A stretch of 64,000 nt of DNA. It comes from Pseudomonas sp. IB20 (GTDB lineage Bacteria > Pseudomonadota > Gammaproteobacteria > Pseudomonadales > Pseudomonadaceae). The stretch lies in contig NZ_CP046103.1 in assembly GCF_009707325.1 (NCBI RefSeq), forward strand, positions 1,351,810 through 1,415,809, written 5' to 3'. The notes under the pieces were generated by a model. It was not told the origin of the DNA. It saw only the letters and a program-made list of their open reading frames with translations, and searched no databases. Shown here piece by piece: positions 1 through 8,767 of the stretch. Position 1 is the stretch's first letter. Each line of letters begins with the position of its first letter. The translations under genes were made by a program, and so were the position numbers.

Positions 1-366
1 ATTGCCCAGCAAATATTCGACTTGGTCACCGACTTGCTCACTGAGGTCGACAAACAGGCGATTGAAGTTCTGCCCGCTTTCCAGCTCGTAGCGGCCCAGC
101 GCAATGTCCATCAACACCTGTTCCAAGCCCACCGGGTTGGCAATGGGCACCAACACGATTTCGCTCAGCAGCCTTCCGGCCGCCGCCAACTCAGCCAGGC
201 GCACCTTGAGGTGCCAGGCCACCAGCATGCCCGGCAGTTCGTCGGCATGCAGCGATGACTGGATGTAGATCTTGCCTTCAGCCTGTTCCGGGCCGAAGTG
301 GAAACTGTGAATCTGCCGCGCCGTGCCGGGCACCGGCGCGATCAGCTCATGTACCTGATGACGCAT
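1..366 (-). CDS. aotO: AotO-like succinylglutamate desuccinylase/aspartoacylase family protein (partial)
   Basis: The first 122 codons of an M14-like zinc hydrolase; the C-terminus lies beyond the left edge. The motif SSLHADELPG (H40 and E43) matches the HxxE zinc-binding pair of the AstE/aspartoacylase family, and SGQNFNR near residue 105 also fits. The gene starts 9 bp after aotM on the same strand. In P. aeruginosa the arginine/ornithine uptake operon is aotJQMOP-argR, where AotO is a member of this family that is not needed for transport. Its substrate is unknown. By that order aotP (ATPase) and argR should lie just outside the window. Family assignment is firm; the name AotO rests mainly on context. 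Confidence 0.85.
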   Translation of the reverse strand, partial: MRHQVHELIAPVPGTARQIHSFHFGPEQAEGKIYIQSSLHADELPGMLVAWHLKVRLAELAAAGRLLSEIVLVPIANPVGLEQVLMDIALGRYELESGQNFNRLFVDLSEQVGDQVEYLLGN

Positions 367-375
367 AACGACTCC

Positions 376-1086
376 TTAGTGGCTCGGCCCGAGAAAGGCC
401 AGCCAACGGCGCTCCGCCAGACGAAACAGCCCCACCAGGGCAAAGGTCACAGTCAGGTAGATCAGCGCAGCGATGCCGAATGATTGAAAGGTCATGTAGG
501 TAGCCGAGTTAGCATCCCGCGCTACCTTGAGAATGTCCGGCACCGTCGCGGTAAACGCCACGGTGGTCGAGTGCAGCATCAGGATCACTTCATTGCTGTA
601 GTACGGCAACGAGCGGCGCAGGGCCGACGGCATGATCACATAGGCGTACAGCTTCCAGCCGCTTAAGCCGTAGGCCTTGGCCGCTTCGACTTCACCGTGG
701 GCCATGCTGCGGATCGAGCCGGCAAAAATCTCGGTGGTGTAGGCGCAGGTGTTCAGGGCGAAGGCGAGGATGGTGCAGTTCATCGCATCACGAAAGAACG
801 TATCCAGCACCGGTTGCGCACGCACGGCCGCAATGCTGTAGATCCCGGTGTAGCAGATCAGCAGTTGGATATACAGCGGCGTACCCCGAAACAGGTAGGT
901 GTAAAACTGCACCGGCCAGCGTATGTAGCGCTTGCGCGAAACGCGGGCGATGGACAGCGGGATCGACACCAGAAAACCAATCACCAGCGAGGCGCTGAGC
1001 AGCCACAGGGTCATCGCCAGCCCGGTGATGTTTTGGCCGTCGCTATAAAGGAAGGGGCGCCAGTATTGCTGCACAAGTACGATCAT
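376..1086 (-). CDS. aotM: Arginine/ornithine ABC transporter permease AotM
   Basis: A 236-residue inner-membrane permease of the HisM type for basic amino acids. It has a hydrophobic first segment near residues 20-40, further membrane segments, and the cytoplasmic EAA loop (EVEAAKAYGLSGWKLY, about residues 130-145) that contacts the ATPase. Its ATG overlaps the aotQ stop by 4 nt, so the two permeases are probably translationally coupled and form the heterodimeric channel. The order binding protein, Q, M, then an AotO-type gene supports arginine/ornithine rather than histidine as substrate, but specificity cannot be read from the permease itself. Confidence 0.93.
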   Translation of the reverse strand: MIVLVQQYWRPFLYSDGQNITGLAMTLWLLSASLVIGFLVSIPLSIARVSRKRYIRWPVQFYTYLFRGTPLYIQLLICYTGIYSIAAVRAQPVLDTFFRDAMNCTILAFALNTCAYTTEIFAGSIRSMAHGEVEAAKAYGLSGWKLYAYVIMPSALRRSLPYYSNEVILMLHSTTVAFTATVPDILKVARDANSATYMTFQSFGIAALIYLTVTFALVGLFRLAERRWLAFLGPSH

Positions 1087-1811
1087 CGCACGGCCTCCCG
1101 GGACCCAGCGGAGTAGCGACGTTCAAGCCGACGCAGGACGAAGTTGGAGGCGCTGGTGATCAGCAGGTAGATAAACGCTGCGATGACCAGGAAATAGAAC
1201 AGTTGATAGGTGCTCTTGCCGGCATCCTGAGCCGCCTTGACCAGGTCCGCGAGACCGATGATCGACACCAGCGCCGTGGCCTTGAGCATCACCATCCAGT
1301 TATTGCCGATGCCCGGCAGGGCAAAGCGCATCATCTGCGGGAAGGTCACGTAGCGAAACCGTTGCCCGCGCTTGAGCCCGTAGGCGGTCGCCGCTTCCAA
1401 CTGGCCACGCGGCACCGCGAGGATCGCGCCGCGAAAGGTCTCGGTGAAGTAGGCACCGTAAATGAAGCCCAGGGTGATGACCCCGGCGCTGAATGGGTCG
1501 ATCTCGATGTAGTCCCATTCCATAAAGTCGGTAAAACCGGTCAACCAGATTTGCAGGCTGTAGAAAATCAGCAACATCAGCACCAGGTCGGGCACGCCGC
1601 GAATCAAGGTGGTGTAGAGCTGGGCGGGGATGCGGATCAGGCTGACGCTGGACAGTTTCGCGCTGGCGCCGATCAGGCCCAGCAGGACGCTGACGGCCAG
1701 GGAGGCGACCGACAGTTTCACGGTCATCCACGTACCTTGCAGCAACAGCGGGCCGAACCCCTTCAAACTGAAGGCACTCAGCCCCAGGGTTTGCAAAAGA
1801 TCTTCAAACAT
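1083..1811 (-). CDS. aotQ: Arginine/ornithine ABC transporter permease AotQ
   Basis: A 242-residue HisQ-type permease. Hydrophobic segments begin near residue 20, the substrate-channel motif RGVPDLVLMLLIF lies near residue 70, and the EAA-loop sequence QLEAATAYGL near residue 140 docks the ATPase. It pairs with AotM, whose start overlaps its stop by 4 nt. It is separated from aotJ by about 60 bp holding a strong hairpin with a T-run, so its expression probably depends on read-through from aotJ. Confidence 0.93.
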   Translation of the reverse strand: MFEDLLQTLGLSAFSLKGFGPLLLQGTWMTVKLSVASLAVSVLLGLIGASAKLSSVSLIRIPAQLYTTLIRGVPDLVLMLLIFYSLQIWLTGFTDFMEWDYIEIDPFSAGVITLGFIYGAYFTETFRGAILAVPRGQLEAATAYGLKRGQRFRYVTFPQMMRFALPGIGNNWMVMLKATALVSIIGLADLVKAAQDAGKSTYQLFYFLVIAAFIYLLITSASNFVLRRLERRYSAGSREAVR

Positions 1812-1838
1812 GAATTCAGGACCTATGGCGATAAAAAA

Positions 1839-1863
1839 GCGCCCACCTGAAACAGGTGGGCGC
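1839..1863 (-). terminator. Attenuator hairpin between aotJ and aotQ
   Basis: An 11-bp perfect stem (GCGCCCACCTG paired across a 3-nt loop) is followed on the minus strand by six T residues. It has the form of an intrinsic terminator but sits inside the operon, 3' of the binding-protein gene. The usual role of such elements is to lower permease expression relative to the abundant periplasmic binding protein, or to stabilise the aotJ message. Confidence 0.8.
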
Positions 1864-1870
1864 CAGGGTG

Positions 1871-2650
1871 TTATTTACCGCTGTACAGGTTCAGATCGCC
1901 GAAGTGTTTCTTCTGGATAGTGGCGTAGGTGCCATCATCGTGTAACGCTTTGATACCTTTATCGAGTAAGGCCTTGAGGTCTTTGTTACCTTGTTTGATA
2001 CCGACCGCCGTTTTGGACGGCAGCAATGGGTCGTCGATGGCCTTGCTGACTTCGTAGTCAGCGCCTGCCGGCGACTTCAAAAAGCCCAGTTCGGCTTGCA
2101 GCATGTCCTGCACCGAAGCGTCGAGACGGCCGGACGTCAGATCGGCATACACCTGATCCTGGTTGGCGTAGGCCTTGGTGGTCACACCGGCCTTGTCCAG
2201 TACCGCCTTGGCGTAGGCTTCCTGAATAGTGCCTTGCTCGTAGCCTACCGATTTGCCCTTGAGGGACTCAGGCGTGGAGTAGTTCGCGCCTTTTTTGAAC
2301 ACCAGGGAAGTTGGGCCGGAGAACAGCTCGCTGGAGAAGTCGATCGCCTTTTCACGGGCTTCGGTCACTGTCATCGAGGAAATCACGCCGTCGAACTTGT
2401 TGGCGTTGAGGCCTGGAATCATGCCGTCGAAGTCACTTTCAACCCACTTGCACTTAACCTTCAGCTCGGCGCAGATCGCATTGCCCAGGTCGATATCGAA
2501 GCCCACCAGGCTGCCATCGGCGGCCTTGGATTCGAACGGCGCGTAGGAAGGATCGACACCAAAACGCAACTCCTTGTATTCCTTGGCTGTCGCAACACCA
2601 GCAGCCATGCACAGAGCCAGTGCAGAAAGGGTCAGCAATGCTTTTTTCAT
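1871..2650 (-). CDS. aotJ: Periplasmic arginine/ornithine-binding protein AotJ
   Basis: A 259-residue solute-binding protein of family 3 (SBP_bac_3). It starts at MKKALLTLSA, giving a clean Sec signal peptide ending AGVATA; an in-frame start 7 codons upstream would spoil that leader. The mature protein opens with KEYKELRFGVDPSYAPFE, the typical LAO/ArgT ligand-binding opening, and GFDIDLGNAICAEL follows. It captures basic amino acids in the periplasm and delivers them to AotQM. It is first in the operon and followed by an attenuator hairpin. A perfect 10-bp direct repeat lies about 100 bp upstream. Confidence 0.93.
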   Translation of the reverse strand: MKKALLTLSALALCMAAGVATAKEYKELRFGVDPSYAPFESKAADGSLVGFDIDLGNAICAELKVKCKWVESDFDGMIPGLNANKFDGVISSMTVTEAREKAIDFSSELFSGPTSLVFKKGANYSTPESLKGKSVGYEQGTIQEAYAKAVLDKAGVTTKAYANQDQVYADLTSGRLDASVQDMLQAELGFLKSPAGADYEVSKAIDDPLLPSKTAVGIKQGNKDLKALLDKGIKALHDDGTYATIQKKHFGDLNLYSGK

Positions 2651-2747
2651 TATGTAATCCCTGGAAACCAAGATAAGCGCTTGTGGCGCGTTTAGGACTG
2701 TTACTGAACGGTGTCAGACGGATCACAAGTAGCAATTTCTGCACCAT

Positions 2748-2769
2748 AGTTCCGAATTTAGTTCCGAAT
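2748..2769. promoter_or_regulatory. Direct repeat upstream of aotJ
   Basis: AGTTCCGAAT occurs twice with a 12-bp period, 98-119 bp upstream of the aotJ start. The spacing is close to one helical turn, which would suit a dimeric regulator. It does not resemble the P. aeruginosa ArgR consensus well enough for me to name it. Confidence 0.35.
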
Positions 2770-2871
2770 GAGCTTTTTAAAAGGTGGGATAAGGGAGATC
2801 TGAGTGTAGGAGATGCCCGAAAATGGGCGTTGATTTTTCAGTGCACCATTTTGGATCTGACGCAGCTCAAA

Positions 2872-2963
2872 ATGTGGGAGCTGGCTTGCCTGCGATGGTG
2901 GTGGGTCAGGCCCAATCTATTTACCTGACCCACCGCCATCGCGGGCAAGCCCGGCTCCCACAT
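2872..2963. repeat. REP doublet (REPIN-like) in the 2651-2990 gap
   Basis: Two inverted REP-type palindromes (ATGTGGGAGCTGGCTTGCC and its partner ending GGCTCCCACAT) flank a short centre, forming one long imperfect hairpin. It lies between the convergence of the ligase 3' end and the aotJ promoter region. The rest of this 340-bp gap holds only the aotJ upstream region and the direct repeat. Confidence 0.85.
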
Positions 2964-2990
2964 GGTTTTGCATGGTTTGTAAGTGACCAG

Positions 2991-4625
2991 TCAGGCCAAT
3001 AGATCTTGCAAAGTTCCTAGGTTGTCAGCGTCATCCACCGCCTTATCCTGCCGCCACCGCAACATCCTGGGAAACCGCACCGCAATTCCGCTCTTATGCC
3101 GCTTGGACAGGGCAATCCCTTCAAACCCCAGTTCAAACACCATGCTCGGCGTCACGCTGCTGACCGGGCCGAATTTCTCTACCGTGGTTTTGCGCACGAT
3201 AGCGTCAACCTTGCGCATTTCCTCGTCGGTCAGCCCTGAATAGGCCTTGGCGAATGGCACTAACGTGCGCTCCGTGCCTGGCGGGCCGTCCCACACCGCA
3301 AAGGTGTAGTCGCTATATAAGCTGGCGCGGCGACCATGGCCGCGCTGGGCGTAGATCAACACCGCATCGACGCTGAACGGCTCGACTTTCCATTTCCACC
3401 ACACGCCCATGTCCTTGGTGCGGCCCACGCCGTACAGGCCATCCTTGGCCTTGAGCATCATGCCTTCCACGCCGAGGCGGCGAGAGTCTTCACGTTGCTG
3501 GGCCAGGTCGGCCCAACTCGTGCCCGTCAGCAACGGTGATGGCAGCAGCACCGGCTGCTTGCACTGAGCAATCACCTGCTCAAGCTGGGCGCGGCGCTCG
3601 GCCTGGGTGCGGTTGCGCCAGTCGGCGCCCTGATGTTCCAACAGGTCGTAGGCCAGGACGGCGACGGGCGCGTCCTCGAGGATTTTTTTGCTCAGGGTCT
3701 TACGGCCAATCCGCTGCTGTAGCAGGGCGAAGGGTTGCACCGACGCCTTCCACACCACGATTTCGCCGTCGATGACTGTGCCGTCCGGCAAGCCGCTGAC
3801 CAGGCTGTGCAGTTCCGGGAAACGTTCAGTAACCAGCTCTTCACCCCGGGACCAAACCCACAGCCGGCCCTCACGCTTGACCAGTTGCGCGCGAATGCCA
3901 TCCCACTTCCATTCCACCTGCCAGTCGGCGGGCGAACCGAGCAGGGCGTCGAATTGCTCCACCGGTTGCGACAGGCCATGGGCGAGAAAAAACGGATAAG
4001 GCTGCCCGCCGCGTTGCGCATGCTCGTCGGACGATTCGGCGGCGATCAGCTTGAGGTAGCCCTCTGCCGTAGGACGATTGGACAAGTCGGTGTAGCCCAC
4101 CAGCCGCTGGGCAACGCGTTTACTGTCCAGGTCAGCCATGGCCGCGAGGGCGCGGGTCACCAGCAGTTTGGACACGCCCACGCGAAAGCTGCCGGTGATC
4201 AACTTGATGCACACCATCAGGCTCGGCTGATCCAATTGTGCCCATAACGCGGGTAGGCGCTCGGCCAATTCCAGCGGCGGCAAACCACGCAGGGGCAGGA
4301 GTTTTTCTTCCAGCCACACCGCCAGGCCGTCCTGCGAGGTGTAAGTGGATTCCGGCAGCAGCAAGGAAATGGTTTCGGCCAGGTCACCCACCGACTGGTA
4401 GCTCTCTTCGAACAACCACGGTTCGATGCCCGATGCTTCGGTGGCCATGTCCCGAAGCAGGCGCGTGGGCACCAGTTGCCGAGGCCGCCCGCCGGACAGA
4501 AAGTACACCGCCCATGCGGCATCCTCAGGCGGGGCTTGGCGAAAGTAGGCTTGCAGCGCCGCGAGCTTGGCATTGCTGGACGTGGTGGCGTCGAGGTTGG
4601 CATACAACTCGGCGAAGGCTTTCAT
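2991..4625 (-). CDS. ATP-dependent DNA ligase of the bacterial repair cluster
   Basis: A 544-residue ATP-dependent ligase distinct from the NAD-dependent LigA. The adenylation motif EWKWDGIR places the lysine nucleophile at K240; SRGEELVTERFPEL follows as motif Ia, DGEIVVW as motif III, and a C-terminal OB fold carries WWKWKVEPF as motif V. About 210 N-terminal residues form the ligase N domain. This is the ligase that in other pseudomonads is clustered with an MBL exonuclease, an Lhr-Core helicase and a metallophosphoesterase for nucleic acid repair. Its ATG overlaps the exonuclease stop by 4 nt. The other two partners are not adjacent here. Confidence 0.93.
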   Translation of the reverse strand: MKAFAELYANLDATTSSNAKLAALQAYFRQAPPEDAAWAVYFLSGGRPRQLVPTRLLRDMATEASGIEPWLFEESYQSVGDLAETISLLLPESTYTSQDGLAVWLEEKLLPLRGLPPLELAERLPALWAQLDQPSLMVCIKLITGSFRVGVSKLLVTRALAAMADLDSKRVAQRLVGYTDLSNRPTAEGYLKLIAAESSDEHAQRGGQPYPFFLAHGLSQPVEQFDALLGSPADWQVEWKWDGIRAQLVKREGRLWVWSRGEELVTERFPELHSLVSGLPDGTVIDGEIVVWKASVQPFALLQQRIGRKTLSKKILEDAPVAVLAYDLLEHQGADWRNRTQAERRAQLEQVIAQCKQPVLLPSPLLTGTSWADLAQQREDSRRLGVEGMMLKAKDGLYGVGRTKDMGVWWKWKVEPFSVDAVLIYAQRGHGRRASLYSDYTFAVWDGPPGTERTLVPFAKAYSGLTDEEMRKVDAIVRKTTVEKFGPVSSVTPSMVFELGFEGIALSKRHKSGIAVRFPRMLRWRQDKAVDDADNLGTLQDLLA

Positions 4626-5626
4626 GCCGTGGCCTCTTCTTCGTCATCGCCGTATTCGGTGCTGAAGCCCTGGGCATCCAGGCCTTTTTCCCGCAGGTGG
4701 CGCACCAATACGCCGACAGACCCGTGGGTGACCATCACCCGTTCGGCGCCGGTGTGTTCGATGGCCCACAGTAGCCCCGGCCAGTCGGCGTGGTCCGATA
4801 GCACAAAGCCGCGGTCCACACCGCGCCGCCGCCGTGTGCCGCGCAGGCGCATCCAGCCACTGGCGAAGGCGTCGCTGTAGTCGCCGAAGCGCTTGATCCA
4901 ACTGCTTCCGCCCGCGGACGGCGGGGCGATGATCAGCGCTTGGCGCAGTAACGGGTCGGTCTTTTTGAAGTCGCCGGCGTAGAGAGTTTCGGGGATATAC
5001 ACCCCGGCCTCGCGGTACACACGGTTCAAGGGTTCGACCGCGCCATGGCTGAGGATCGGGCCGATGCTGGCGTCGATACCATGCAGGATGCGCTGGGCTT
5101 TGCCGAACGAATAACAGAACAACACGCTGGCCTTGCCGGCGGCACTATTGGCCTGCCACCAGTCATTGATCCCGGCGAAGATCTGCGCTTGGGGCTGCCA
5201 GCGGTAGATCGGCAGGCCAAAGGTGGATTCGGTGATAAAGGTGTGGCAACGCACGGGTTCGAACGGCGCGCAGGTGCCGTCGGGTTCGACCTTGTAGTCG
5301 CCGGACGCGACCCAGACTTCGCCCTGATATTCCAGGCGCACCTGGGCTGAGCCCAGTACATGCCCGGCAGGGTGAAAACTCAGGGTCACGCCGTGGTGCA
5401 CGAGTTTTTCGCCATAGGCCAGGGTTTGCAGGTTGATGTCCTGGCCCAGGCGCGAGCGCAGGATGCCTTCGCCGGGCGCGGCGGCCAGGTAATGCTGGTT
5501 GCCGGTGCGGGCGTGGTCGCCGTGGGCGTGGGTAATGACTGAGCGTTCCACCGGGCGCCAGGGGTCGATGTAAAAATCTCCCGCGGGGCAGTAGAGGCCT
5601 TCGGGCCGGGCAATGACAAGGTCCAT
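4622..5626 (-). CDS. Ligase-associated metallo-beta-lactamase-fold DNA exonuclease
   Basis: A 334-residue MBL/beta-CASP-type nuclease related to SNM1 and CPSF enzymes. The metal motif THAHGDHA (HxHxDH) is near residue 34, a distal His in FHPAGHVLGSA near residue 107, and SGDYK near 129. The C-terminal VLSDHADW and VMVTHGS motifs supply the remaining metal ligands. The P. putida relative of this cluster is a manganese-dependent DNA nuclease. It precedes the ligase with a 4-nt overlap, implying coupled synthesis of end-processing and sealing enzymes. Confidence 0.92.
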   Translation of the reverse strand: MDLVIARPEGLYCPAGDFYIDPWRPVERSVITHAHGDHARTGNQHYLAAAPGEGILRSRLGQDINLQTLAYGEKLVHHGVTLSFHPAGHVLGSAQVRLEYQGEVWVASGDYKVEPDGTCAPFEPVRCHTFITESTFGLPIYRWQPQAQIFAGINDWWQANSAAGKASVLFCYSFGKAQRILHGIDASIGPILSHGAVEPLNRVYREAGVYIPETLYAGDFKKTDPLLRQALIIAPPSAGGSSWIKRFGDYSDAFASGWMRLRGTRRRRGVDRGFVLSDHADWPGLLWAIEHTGAERVMVTHGSVGVLVRHLREKGLDAQGFSTEYGDDEEEATA

Positions 5627-5703
5627 GGGCGTGCCGGGGCAATGGGCTTATCAAATAGGAGGAGAGGCGCAGCGCAGAAGTTCTATCGGAATGCATGCAG
5701 TGG

Positions 5704-5817
5704 GATCGTTCCCACGCAGAGCGTGGGAATGCAGCCCTGGACGCTCTGCGTCCGCTTTTTTATGGCGTGACGCGGAGCGTCACAGGAGGCATTGCCACGC
5801 AGAGCGTGGGAACGATC
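5704..5817. repeat. Imperfect palindromic repeat block (GTTCCCACGCAGAGCGTGGGAA type)
   Basis: The palindrome CCCACGCAGAGCGTGGG appears at 5710 and, as CCACGCAGAGCGTGGG, near 5795, with two further CGCTCTGCG/GTGACGC palindromes between. The two ends are inverted (GATCGTTCCCACG and CGTGGGAACGATC), so the whole block can fold on itself. This fills the gap between quiP and the exonuclease gene. Dispersed repeats of this kind are known from P. fluorescens genomes. Confidence 0.8.
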
Positions 5818-5818
5818 A

Positions 5819-8260
5819 TTACTTGCCGGGAGTGAGGGTCAACCGAGTCTTCCCATACACCTTCTCAAAGTTCTGCGGCTGCATCGGGAAGCTCAGGTAT
5901 TGCGCCTTGAGCGACGCATCGATGCCGTTCGCATAGTTCGGGCTGGCCGGGTTGCCGGATTGGCCGATGCCGCCCTGGCCTATCATCGGTTCCACCTGGC
6001 CGAAGTCGACAATCATGCGCAGCGCCGGCACCTGGGTGGTGTTGAAGTCCTGGCCCCAACTGTACGGCGCCGGGTTCAAGGTGTTGTGGTCGCCGCCACT
6101 GGCCAGCGGGCCGCGAATCACCTGGCCGTTGGTGTTTTTCCAGGTGGTGCTGTGCAGTTTGCCCCACTGCCAGGCCTTGTGGTCGCCACCTAACTGACTG
6201 CCGCCAGCTGTGATTGCGGCAGCCAGGCTGCGGGCCAGGATCGCCGGTTTGTCTTCTTTCTGCGCGGTGCGCGCGTCGTCCCAGAACGGGCTGTCTTCGC
6301 GGCCCAGCAGGTGGTCGGCGTTGGCGGAGTAGGACAGGTTGGCGTTGCTGATAAAGGCTTTCCAGCTGGCGCTGTTTTCCGGGCCGAGTTCGTCGAGGAA
6401 GATCTGCTTCGTGCTTTCCTGTAGGAACAGCTCGTAGATCGCCGCGTCGGCGGAAGTCGGCGCCAGGCGCCCATCAAACGCCATCAGGCGGTTCAGCGCC
6501 TCGCGGGCCTTGGTCGCGTCGGCCGCCGGCAGTGCATCAATCGCCTGTTTCAACGGCTGAGCCATACCCGGCGCCTGGAACATAGTCTTGAGCTTGGCGG
6601 CGAACGTGGTGGTCTGGTCGTATTGCATGGCGATCATGCTGCGGCTGTCATGCTTGCCGGCATTGGCCAGTTGCGCCAGGCGCTCGCTGCGCTCCGGCGC
6701 ATCCCAGGAGTTGGACAACTGCATGCCATAGCCGCGCGGCGCGGTGCGCTGGTTGGCGGTGCCGATCCAGCCTTGGGCCGGGTCCTGATCATACGGGTGC
6801 AGCATCGCGTCGGCGTAACCGTCCCAGTCAAAGCGTGTGTCCCAGCCCGGCGAGGGCAGCAGGCCTTCGCCTTCGCGGCGGTTGGGGAAGCGGCCGGTGA
6901 CTTGCCAGCCGATGTTGCTGGCGTCGGCGAAGATCATGTTCAGGGCAATCGCGCGGATTTCCCGGGTTGCGTCCGAGGCCTTGCCGGCGTTTTGCGCACG
7001 GGACAGGTCGAAGAACGCATCCAGGCTCTTGTCGTCTTTGAAATCGGCGGTTTGCAGGGCCAGGCCGAAACCGGTGTTCAGGGCCTGGCTGCTGTTGAGC
7101 AGGGCGCCGTGGCGGGTTTCGTATACCACTTCGCGCAGTGGCCGCTGGCCCTTGGCGAAGAAGGTTTCGTTACGCACGGTGGCCGGTAGCCATTTGCCGT
7201 TGTTCTCGTAGTACAACGCGCTGCCTTGGCGTTTGACCTTTTCCAGGAACAGGTCCTGGGTGTCGCCTTTGACCGCACTCATGCTCCACGCCACTTTGCC
7301 GTTGAAGCCGGACAACAGGGTCGGCAGGCCGGCAATCGAGGCGCCGACCGCTTGGTATTTCGGTGCGCGAATCTGCACGTAGCTCCACGGCGACGGCGCT
7401 TGCGGCTGGGCGGCAAGGTCGCTGGCCAGCAGGCTTTTGCCGCTGCGGCTGCGTTGTGGGCCGATCGCCCAGTTACTCGAGGTAGTCACCGCCAGTGCAT
7501 TAAGGCTGTTGAGTTGCTGGCCGACGGCGTCCAACCCGGCGAGGCCGGTGATCTGCCCCAGGTTCACGCCCTTGAGCTTGTCGGTTTCGGCCAGTGGGAT
7601 CGGCTCATCCGGCGCGCTAGGGGTGAGCCAGGCGAGCTTGTCGACCCCGACTTTCTGCGCCAGCACCAGCGACGAGAGTTCTTCCTGCAGGTTGCTCGAC
7701 TCGCTGAAATTCAGCAGGCAGAACAACAGCGCCGAATCTTCCGGCTTCCAGTACTCAGGCTTGTAGCCGGTCTGGGCCAGGTCCGGCGGCAGCTTGTCGC
7801 GGTAGCGGAACAGGTAGGCGTTGACGCCACGGGCATACACTTCAAAGAAGCGCTTGAGGCGCGGCGACGAGGCGTTATACAGCTCGCCGGCGCTTTTTTT
7901 CAGGTTGACGGCACGCATGAAGCGGTCGACGTCCAGCACTTGCGGCCCGGACATTTCCGCCAGACGGCCCTGGGCCAAGAGGCGCAAGGTGACCATCTGC
8001 GTGATGCGGTCGCTGGCGTGTACATAACCGAGGCTGAACAGCGCGTCATGGAAGGTGTTGCTTTCGATCAGTGGCATGCCCTGGGCATTGCGGCGTACCG
8101 ATACATTCTGGGCCAGGCCTTTGATCGGCTGCACGCCGGCAACGGGCGGCAGGGTGTCCTGGGTGCTCTGGAGCTGGCAACCGGCCAGGCTTAATGCACT
8201 GGCCACTGCCGCGGCAACGCCGAACCGGGGAAGAAAATGTGAGAGGGCTGGCGAGGCCAT
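5819..8260 (-). CDS. quiP: QuiP-like acyl-homoserine lactone acylase (penicillin acylase family lipoprotein)
   Basis: An 813-residue Ntn-hydrolase precursor. The N-terminus ends in a lipobox (LAGC, C28), suggesting membrane anchoring. A roughly 230-residue alpha region follows, then TTSSNWAIG (residues 259-267), where S262 would be the autoprocessed nucleophile of the beta chain. N-terminal and C-terminal stretches resemble P. aeruginosa QuiP closely, as I remember it. QuiP hydrolyses the amide of long-chain acyl-homoserine lactones, which lets the cell degrade quorum signals or use them as carbon source. AGGAG lies 7 nt before the ATG. No luxI/luxR gene is nearby, and substrate preference cannot be read here. 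Confidence 0.83.
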   Translation of the reverse strand: MASPALSHFLPRFGVAAAVASALSLAGCQLQSTQDTLPPVAGVQPIKGLAQNVSVRRNAQGMPLIESNTFHDALFSLGYVHASDRITQMVTLRLLAQGRLAEMSGPQVLDVDRFMRAVNLKKSAGELYNASSPRLKRFFEVYARGVNAYLFRYRDKLPPDLAQTGYKPEYWKPEDSALLFCLLNFSESSNLQEELSSLVLAQKVGVDKLAWLTPSAPDEPIPLAETDKLKGVNLGQITGLAGLDAVGQQLNSLNALAVTTSSNWAIGPQRSRSGKSLLASDLAAQPQAPSPWSYVQIRAPKYQAVGASIAGLPTLLSGFNGKVAWSMSAVKGDTQDLFLEKVKRQGSALYYENNGKWLPATVRNETFFAKGQRPLREVVYETRHGALLNSSQALNTGFGLALQTADFKDDKSLDAFFDLSRAQNAGKASDATREIRAIALNMIFADASNIGWQVTGRFPNRREGEGLLPSPGWDTRFDWDGYADAMLHPYDQDPAQGWIGTANQRTAPRGYGMQLSNSWDAPERSERLAQLANAGKHDSRSMIAMQYDQTTTFAAKLKTMFQAPGMAQPLKQAIDALPAADATKAREALNRLMAFDGRLAPTSADAAIYELFLQESTKQIFLDELGPENSASWKAFISNANLSYSANADHLLGREDSPFWDDARTAQKEDKPAILARSLAAAITAGGSQLGGDHKAWQWGKLHSTTWKNTNGQVIRGPLASGGDHNTLNPAPYSWGQDFNTTQVPALRMIVDFGQVEPMIGQGGIGQSGNPASPNYANGIDASLKAQYLSFPMQPQNFEKVYGKTRLTLTPGK

Positions 8261-8311
8261 GGCAAAGCTCCTGCGGGGGGTAGCGTCATTAAAGGCGCTA
8301 CGTTAGTGAGC

Positions 8312-8613
8312 GCGGCGAAACGACGCAAGCAGGAGTTTTGGGTTAAGCGTGAGAACTTAAGTCTTGCGCAAATCAATGTGGGAGCGGCGCTCCCACATTT
8401 GGATCTTCAGCGCGGCTTATGCCCCGTGGCACTTCTTGAATTTCTTTTCACTGCCGCACGGGCGGCGAAACGACGCAAGCAGGAGTTTTGGGTTAAGCGT
8501 GAGAACTTAAGTCTTGCGCAAATCAATGTGGGAGCGGCGCTCCCACATTTGGATCTTCAGCGCGGCTTATGCCCCGTGGCACTTCTTGAATTTCTTTTCA
8601 CTGCCGCACGGGC
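8312..8613. repeat. Perfect 150-bp tandem duplication
   Basis: Bases 8312-8461 recur as 8462-8611, identity continuing to 8613, with no mismatch. Each unit holds the 3' end of the minus-strand SEC-C gene, a GTGGGAGCGGCGCTCCCAC palindrome (8375-8400 and 8525-8550) and upstream sequence of quiP. The copy next to quiP therefore carries an orphan fragment of the SEC-C C-terminus (about 8417-8461). The duplication creates an artificial plus-strand open frame with an internal protein repeat. The 306-bp gap 8261-8566 is almost entirely this structure. Confidence 0.97.
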
Positions 8614-8767
8614 AAGGATCGTTGCGGCCAACGTCCTTCAACGCATTGCGCACCGGCTCTTGGTGAGCGTGGCCGCAGTTCGGGCCGTGGACATGGCCGT
8701 GGTCGTGATCATGATGATCGTGATCGTGGTTGCAGTCAGGACCATGGACATGGGGTTGCTGAGTCAT
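8567..8767 (-). CDS. His-rich SEC-C motif mini-protein
   Basis: A 66-residue protein with two recognisable parts. Residues 6-34 alternate His, Asp and two Cys ([15 protein letters not shown] then GPNCGHAH), a strong candidate for metal binding. The C-terminus is a SEC-C zinc motif ([17 protein letters not shown]), here CxC and CH. Its ATG overlaps the stop of the preceding LEA-type gene by 4 nt. The final 16 codons lie in the tandem duplication. The function is unknown; metal handling or a chaperone-like role is inference from composition. Confidence 0.85.
   Translation of the reverse strand: MTQQPHVHGPDCNHDHDHHDHDHGHVHGPNCGHAHQEPVRNALKDVGRNDPCPCGSEKKFKKCHGA

Noticed and set aside
2651..2750. 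ArgR operator upstream of aotJ (TGTCAG near 2713)
   Set aside because: Only a half-match to the P. aeruginosa ArgR consensus; not enough for a call.
8312..8613. Possible CRISPR array or insertion sequence
   Set aside because: Only two copies, 150 bp long, without spacers, terminal inverted repeats or transposase.
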